Of a stretch of DNA of 64,000 bases, positions 57,177-64,000 are shown piece by piece. A program made the position numbers and the translations under genes. Below the pieces are notes generated by a model. The model searched no databases, had not been told where the DNA came from, and worked only from the letters and a program-made list of their open reading frames with translations. This stretch comes from Vesta saturnalis (Eukaryota; Arthropoda; Insecta; Coleoptera; Lampyridae). The DNA lies in contig JARFJB010000821.1 in assembly GCA_036346205.1 (NCBI GenBank), forward strand, positions 1,657,722-1,721,721, written 5' to 3'. Position 1 is the first letter of the stretch. Each line of letters begins with the position of its first letter.

Positions 57177-57515
57177 AATAATAATTGTAACATATATCAT
57201 AATTCCATATATCCACATATATCCAATCTTATAAAACGGTATACTACATTATATTTTGCAAGTTTTGACTCCTTTGTTAAAAAATATACTTTGCCTACAA
57301 ATATTCAAATTTGTGTTAATAAAAATCACTTCTTTTTGTTTTTACATTAATGTACTAAATTCAACATGCAGAAATTATTTTAATTTATTATTTTGACGGG
57401 CGCTCGAATACTGTCTCGCTCCCCGCCGACTATTTTTCCAACTCACACTAAGCTCGAGTTGATTGAGTTAGTATAGTGTAACTATCTTATAATCGTCTTC
57501 TTTCGCTCTTGCACA

Positions 57516-57518
<3 letters not shown>
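57177..57518. other. Spacer without recognised gene
   Basis: It replaces the transposase-containing 39728-41360 of the first segment copy. 57400-57480 is relatively GC-rich (GGGCGCTCGAATACTGTCTC) but not identifiable. Confidence 0.45.

Positions 57519-57572
<54 letters not shown>
57519..57572. repeat. (TA)n microsatellite
   Basis: About 54 bp of TA at the left end of the MITE. Confidence 0.95.
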
Positions 57573-57575
<3 letters not shown>

Positions 57576-58725
57576 GGTGTTTCATTAAGGCTGGCCACCG
57601 GCCATATTTCAGAAACTAGTGGACATAAAAAGTGGAGAAAAAAATTCATTATAAAAGTCATACGAGAAAATCCTGGAAATTATTTTTAAGTTCCGTAATT
57701 CATCGCAAGGGCGCAATTGAAAATTAAAAATAAAATTATAAATTTCTCCGAAAATTCCCACATTAAGGCATACCTTTGGTAACATCGTTAGAAAGCTTAG
57801 ACAATTCTGCATCATTTTGGACTAAGGCCGTCAATTTGAACATTTATAGCTTTTCACTTGTTTTTTAACAGTTATTCATGATTTTTTACCATTCTATTAA
57901 AAAGTTTCTTAAAAAAAATCAATCATTACTTTGATATCGTTGTTATGGCCCGTTGGCCTCTAAACACGCTCCAAATTTTGCAATTTGCTTAGTTTGGACT
58001 AGTCCTAAGCCTAAATAGAGTGTGAAGGGAGGCACAGACTATGATAAATGCAGATTCCTCATTACTAATCCAACCTATACACCTTAAGAAACCATAGCAA
58101 CAATCAATTATTAAATTAAACGGTTAAAAGTCTTCTTTTCGCCATAACTCTGGAACAAATAAAGATATCAAATTGCGTTATTTACGTTTTTTGTTACAAA
58201 TTTAAGCTACTTTCCGCTTATGATGTCATAATTATACCGTATGATTTAATTTTTCTGAATAAAATCAAAATACTGGTATTATTACAAATTGCGCCCTCTA
58301 ACAATTTTATTATGAGCTATCGCGTACCAATGAATGCGACAGTTAAAGTACTTACCTTTTCTTCTAAACAAGCCTAGGTTTACTACAATCGGATAAGTCG
58401 TTTAAAAATAACAGCGATTTAAATGATTACACATTCAATAGCTTCCCCACTCTTATTAAGGTCGGTACGCCAATGAGCCTTAGACCAAAATGATGCAGAA
58501 TTGTCTAAGCTTTCTAACGATGTTACCAAAGGTATGCCTTAATGTGAAATTTTCGGAGAAATTTATAATTTTATTTTTAATTTTAATTTCGCACTTGCGA
58601 TGAATTACGGAACTTAAAAATAATTTCAGGATTTTCTCGTGGCACTTTTATAATGAATTTTTTCTCCACTTTTTATGTCCACTAGTTTCTGAAATATGGC
58701 CGGTGGCCAGCCTTAATGAATCACC

Positions 58726-58728
<3 letters not shown>
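57573..58728. mobile_element. 1.16-kb non-autonomous element with ~255 bp TIRs
   Basis: The left arm 57573-57828 and right arm 58478-58728 are inverted copies (CAGGGTGTTTCATTAAGGCT and GCCGGTGGCCAGCCTTAAT at the ends, over 90% identical by eye). Both ends lie inside a long TA tract, consistent with a TA-targeting Tc1/mariner-type MITE. The interior is non-coding AT-rich DNA with a possible second inverted pair. Confidence 0.8.
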
Positions 58729-58807
<79 letters not shown>

Positions 58808-59340
58808 ACGTCAGGTTCAGTACACGACACACAAATGCGCGCATCACAAGCACACAGCACATACACACGCACATACACACGCACGCACACTCATACACAC
58901 ACACACTCGCAAACAAGCCCGCAGACACCATGCACGCACGCACGCATGGCCGAATATTCACACACAAACACGCAGTCATGAGTAAACGTGCACCTGCACA
59001 CACATGCACACACACACTCAAGCACGCAGTCACACGTTCACACACACGCACACACACACGCAAGCATTCGCACATACACCCACTCTCGCACACACGTATA
59101 CACGCACATTGCTCATATACATACACACACATACACACTCAGATACATGCACATACGTACGGACACATTCAAGTACGCTCGCACGCACGCACGCGTGTAA
59201 ACTCGCGCACGTATACTAATACATACGCACACACGCACACGCACTCATGCACACATGCACATCTGCACATACGCACGCACTTACACAGCACACACAAACA
59301 GATGCTCGCGCACTCCCTCGCAACACACGAACACGAACAA
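58729..59340. repeat. (TA)n run followed by (CA/CGCA)n array
   Basis: TA from 58729 to about 58805, then mixed CACA, CGCA and CATA repeats to about 59340. Counterpart of 41361-41735 but longer. Long His/Thr-rich frames inside are artefacts. Confidence 0.95.
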
Positions 59341-59585
59341 AAACATCGTAAAAATATTTAAGAATTATGATGCTGAGGTGGTATACACCCCTTGGTATAT
59401 TCTAATTTAAATGCTTATTAACATAAATTTAGTGATGCTTTCTGTTAATGCGGTATTCGCCAAAATAAACAGTACCGAAATATGAAGGGCCACGCAATGG
59501 CTTGGGCGATGTCTGTTTGCTACGTTTGGCATGTGGTCATTAATTGTCATAATAATATTACGCTCGAGGTAAAATGGTCCTGAAA

Positions 59586-60535
59586 ATGGTTCGGACAACT
59601 GAGAAAAAGGTATCTATGGTAGAACATTATTTCCATTCATACGGAAGTGGCACAAGTTTGTAACAAGTTTTTGAAATATGTCGGCAGCAATTTAATAAAG
59701 GTGCAAGCAATAATAGCGTAATGTTAGCAATTAAGAAATTTTGTCGCACTGGTAGTGTCAGCACAAGCGTTCTTCGGATTGTCGGAGAACACTTCGTACC
59801 AACGATAACGAAGAACAGGTTCTTCACCGGGTGTCCCAGCCTCCAGAAGCAAGTCTTCGACGGACTGCGAACAAATTAAACATCAGGAAACGTCAACACG
59901 TAGAATACACAATGACATTGGTGGTTATGCACATCTTATTTAAACTGGACAATGACTAAATGTTGTGGACAAACATTTAAGAAAAGTTTATTGTGGACGT
60001 ATTTCTTGAAAAATGTATGGTTTTCAGACGAAGGTCATGTTCACCTAAATGGCTATGTTAATAGACAAACAACTCATCGTTTTAACGTCCTGATTGTAGA
60101 AAAACCACTTCACAGTGCTCGAGTTACGATTTGGTAAGCTGTATCGGGGCACTGTATAATAGGTCCTTATTTTTTTGAGGACGGGAATCAACACACAGTT
60201 ACTCTTAATCAAGAGCGTTGTGAGAGATTTAGGAAATTTTTGTTGCGTACGAAATTTATAATTGAATTGGCAATGTTTTTAACCGGATGGCGCCACAAGT
60301 CATACATCCACACGCTCATTAGAACTTCTCCGCGATCATTTTGGAAACAGAATAATTTCTTGTAGAACGGACGTCGATTACCTTCACATTCACCTGACCT
60401 TACGCCACTTGAGGCATACCAATGGATATTGCAGTACTACGGCAAACAGTAATAACTTATTTTCAACAACTGCGTCTACCACTATTTATGAATATTCTCA
60501 ATGATCTGCAAATTCGCTATGAAGGTTGTTCGTAA
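59586..60535 (+). pseudogene. DUF4817-type transposase remnant, copy 2
   Basis: The start MVRTTEKKVSMVEHYFHSYG is followed by a TAA at about 59661, then QVFEICRQQFNKG and LAIKKFCRTGSVSTS. Around 59775-59890 it retains RRTLRTNDNEEQVLHRV and SLRRTANKLNIRKR, absent from copy 1. WFSDEGHVHLNGYVNRQTTH (first catalytic Asp) is at 60018-60080, YFFEDGNQHTVTLNQ at about 60165-60210, and a DGATSHTS-type segment at about 60285. Several stops and frame changes remain. It is more complete than copy 1, so copy 1 suffered later deletions. Confidence 0.75.
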
Positions 60536-60911
60536 TGGTGCCCATTTTGAATATGTAAATTGCAAAAATTAATAACGTTGTTTTCAGTACAGTTTATTTT
60601 TGCGAATACTCTACTTTTATTCATTGGTTATGTACATATTTTATATGGATTTATTCTTTGGATTACATGTAATTTTGGTTTTTTAACGAATTTTCAAATT
60701 TTTAGTTGTTCAAAGTAACGCTTTTAAGGTGGGAATTTATATTAAGAACAATTTGAACATTAAGTGTAAGTACAATTTTATGCTCAAGTACACCATCCTA
60801 TCTATGTAAAAATTACAAAAAATAAATTGGGTTTAGGCTATAAAACATTAAACCTTCTATAAATTGTGTTTGTCGGTCAAAAGTTGCGGCTAATTATTTC
60901 TCAGTAACTTT

Positions 60912-61408
60912 ATGATGAAGATGATATTCCTAATCTGCATTTTTGCACTATGCACCGATTTTTCGAAGGTATGAACGTTTCGAATTAGTTTATGTTATTG
61001 AAATACATTTATTAATATCAATTTTTACAGTGTGAATTTTTTGATGATGCTGATATCATATGTACCAAAAAATTAAACATTAAAAGGACTGATTTTGAAA
61101 GGTGGTTCAACGCTGAATTTGAAGTTGTCAATCTTGATAATCAAATAACGAAGGATTATGTAAAATGCTGGATGGAGGAACGAAAATTAATTACTAAAGA
61201 TGAGAACATTAACGACGATGTTTGGGAGAATTTTATGCACAAAGATGTATATGAATACTTTAAAAAATCAAATCTAAGTGATAAAGAAGATGTTGACAAA
61301 AAAATTATTGCTGATTGTAAAAAGGAAATTGGGCTAGATACATTAATGAAAGGTAAAGAAATTGATTTTTATAACTGTGTTATTAGAAAAATGAAAGGCA
61401 CATTTTAA
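60912..61408 (+). CDS. Odorant-binding-protein-like secreted protein, copy 2
   Basis: Two exons: 60912-60968 and 61031-61408, with a 62-bp phase-0 intron at the same place as in copy 1. The product is 144 residues, about 86% identical to copy 1, with all Cys conserved (CEFFDDADIIC, YVKCWMEER, IIADC, FYNC). The signal peptide is MMKMIFLICIFALCTDFSK. Twenty residues differ; most lie in mature residues 20-66, and WMEERKLITKDENIN through KKEIGLD is almost unchanged. AATAAA is at 61581-61586 and a TATAAA-like box lies upstream at the same spacing. Likely a small-ligand carrier as for copy 1; the family call is moderate. Confidence 0.65.
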
Positions 61409-61580
61409 ATAGTTGTTAACAACTAGTTAAGCATGTCCTTAGAGTAGTACGTAAAATTAAAAACCACATAACTAAATGAAAGCAGATTTAAGGGACGATT
61501 GCAAGCAATAAAAACAAAAATATCACAGTTATGTTTGTGATTTTCTATAAATGTAAATTTTTGTATATAATATGTGGTTC

Positions 61581-61586
61581 AATAAA
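61581..61586 (+). promoter_or_regulatory. Polyadenylation signal, OBP-like gene 2
   Basis: AATAAA 173 bp after the stop codon, matching the position in copy 1. Confidence 0.5.
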
Positions 61587-61610
61587 ACTATTATATATTT
61601 AATGACTATG

Positions 61611-62505
<895 letters not shown>

Positions 62506-62909
62506 ATTTATTTACTGTCGGTTGACCTTTTGGTTCACGTACAGTATGGTGTTGAGTTTTTATTCGGGAATTATAATTAGTTAAATGTCCCATTGATTTT
62601 TAAAAATCTTTGTTATAGTAAATGCAATGAAAAATAGTTGTTTATTTAACAAAAGCTTAGGTCTGACTAAATGGTAGGGTGTGGAGCAACGTACGACCTT
62701 TCATCCCAAAACGTGAAAATTAAAAGGAATAATATAAAACAAATTTCATTAGGTATAATACCGATAACTTAATTCTCAATATTACACGATAAGACTTAAA
62801 AATCCTCATTTTCGATTTCTGATTCTTAAAAATGAAATAATACTTTTTATTTGTTACATAATAGTAAACGTGTATTACCCTGGCTTAACTTAAGCTCTTA
62901 CACGTAGCC
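62506..62909. repeat. Inverted copy of the 44642-45084 block
   Basis: It starts ATTTATTTACTGTCGGTTGA (one end of the block) and runs through CCTTTTGGTTCACGTACAGT, TAATTAGTTAAATGTCCC and CATTTTCGATTTCTGATTCT to CTTAAGCTCTTACACGTAG, which is the reverse of 44650-45078. The left flank is homologous in both copies; the right flank is not. Confidence 0.75.
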
Positions 62910-63305
62910 TATTACGCACGAATGCATTATTACAATCATAAGCGAGCGAGTGTCGTAATATAAACGAGTGCGTAATAAACATTACCACCCGAATTGTGTA
63001 CTATGCTTTTTCCAATCCTATAGAGTATAAGAGGATGACCTATGAGTCATACGGAACTACCACTTAGTAATTTTTCTATTACCTTTGAACGTTTTATAAC
63101 TAATTTTTTAATGAAGGATAATATAGAAAACAAATTACTGTATAAATGTATTACAGGATTTATGGTTCATTTTAATTCCCACATTAGATGTTACCTAAAA
63201 AAGTTTAAAACTAGTGACGCCATTTGTTTAGCAGCCACATTGAAATTAAACAAATTCACCACACTTTATTTATGACTTAATGATGAGACAAAAAAAAGGC
63301 GTTTG
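62910..63305. other. Unrecognised stretch with GTGCGTAAT inverted words
   Basis: ATTACGCACGAATGC (about 62911) and GAGTGCGTAATAA (about 62966) form a short inverted pair. A 77-codon frame at 63042-63275 (SNFSITFERFITNFLM) has no recognised domain and no other support. Confidence 0.35.
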
Positions 63306-63339
63306 ATCATAAGTGATGCGACACGCAAAATTTTTTTTT

Positions 63340-63800
63340 CTATGTGTAGGGGGGGTTCAGAAAAGCGTATTTCTGAGTTGTTGTAGTCAGGGGCCCGGAG
63401 TAAAATTAAGGGGGCAGGGGGAAGGAAAAAACCTTTTTTTCGCTATAACTCTGCGAATTTTGGTCCAAATTGAACGTTTAACCCCTCATTTTTTTCAAGC
63501 CCTACAATTTTCCTCCCCACCTAAAGTCCATATTTTTCGAGTTTTAGCCGTTTTAACGGGAAAAAATTAACATTTTTACGTTATTTTGCATTTATCTCGT
63601 TTCGGTCAACAGACCGCGCTTTTTTATCTGAGAAAAAGTTGTAGAGCTTGAAAAGACGAAGAAAATGAGGGGTGACTCGATCCGATTCGTCAAAAAGAAA
63701 CCATAGAAGGCAGGCTTCCCGTCCGTCGCCTCTGTCGCAGCGGCACGAAATGGCCGCCGCACGTCGGGCCGGGTTCGGCGCGCTTTTCGCTTCTGTCTCT
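63340..63800. mobile_element. Possible fold-back/MITE fragment with GC-rich segment
   Basis: About 63456-63530 (AACCCCTCATTTTTTTCAAG, CCTACAATTTTCC) resembles the inverse of about 63630-63700 (AAGTTGTAGAGCTTGAAAAG, AAATGAGGGGTGACTCGATC). Next to it 63715-63785 is strikingly GC-rich for this window (CGCAGCGGCACGAAATGGCC, CGGGCCGGGTTCGGCGCGC). Minus-strand frames across it are Arg-rich and not credible proteins. Confidence 0.45.
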
Positions 63801-64000
63801 TTTTTAACACATGCAATCGAAAAATGATTAATATTAAATTTGTACAGGATGAAAATACCTACCATTAGCCGCAGATTACATCGAAATTAATTGAAAATTA
63901 TGTACAGTAGAGAGTTCGAAAGTCAAATTATCGGCCGAAATACTTAATTTAATTGAAGAAATTAAAATTAATTTTACATGTATATTGTCAAAAGTTTGAA

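Noticed and set aside
63042..63275. 77-codon frame as a gene
   Set aside because: No domain, no second copy, no splice or poly(A) support; length is compatible with chance.

Overview
The window is AT-rich, gene-poor eukaryotic DNA packed with transposons. It has short phase-0 introns, AATAAA signals, long (TA)n and (CA)n microsatellites, and Pao/BEL, Jockey/CR1-like, RTE-like, piggyBac, Tc1/mariner and DUF4817-type elements. It also has an odorant-binding-protein-like gene pair and a decayed Polinton/adintovirus-like insertion. Together these point to an insect; the order cannot be fixed from sequence alone. Nothing bacterial (operons, ribosome binding sites, CRISPR) is present.

Layout. 0-5.7 kb: a CA-rich exon-like block, then quiet AT-rich DNA holding one mariner-like element with ~460 bp inverted arms. 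5.7-9.7 kb: remains of a DUF4817-type transposon, then a piggyBac element (7133-9548) with TTAA target duplications; its transposase is frameshifted and has lost a catalytic Asp. 12.5-16 kb: a broken Pao/BEL retrotransposon on the minus strand. 16.5-17.7 kb: a (CA)n array and an RTE-like endonuclease fragment. 20.5-22 kb: a fold-back element with palindromic flanks. 22.2-23.5 kb: the 3' end of a Jockey/CR1-like LINE. 24-26.1 kb: a degenerate array rich in TGACCTTGA, related in inverted orientation to repeats at 28.8, 38.2 and 55.9 kb.

29.3-33.5 kb is a cluster of viral-type genes, all on the plus strand and all broken: an OB-fold-like protein, unknowns, a parvovirus-like PLA2 domain protein, a GGFLP-type minor virion protein running into an adenain-like protease, a penton-like fragment, a fibre-like repeat protein, and a retrovirus-type integrase with a chromodomain. 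It reads as an endogenised Polinton/adintovirus-related element without a visible polymerase, packaging ATPase or major capsid gene.

38.4-44.6 kb and 55.9-62.5 kb are collinear copies of one segment, each with a small-ORF repeat, TA/CA microsatellites, a dead DUF4817 transposase and one intact two-exon secreted-protein gene (43069-43565 and 60912-61408). These two are the only genes here that look functional. Between the copies, 45369-52263 is a large structure with ~845 bp inverted arms: two mariner-like copies flank a decayed fragment of a repetitive insect gene. A tRNA-Ala-derived SINE lies at 54.9 kb. The genes do not form one pathway; the biology visible is transposon nesting, viral endogenisation and segmental duplication of a chemosensory-like gene.
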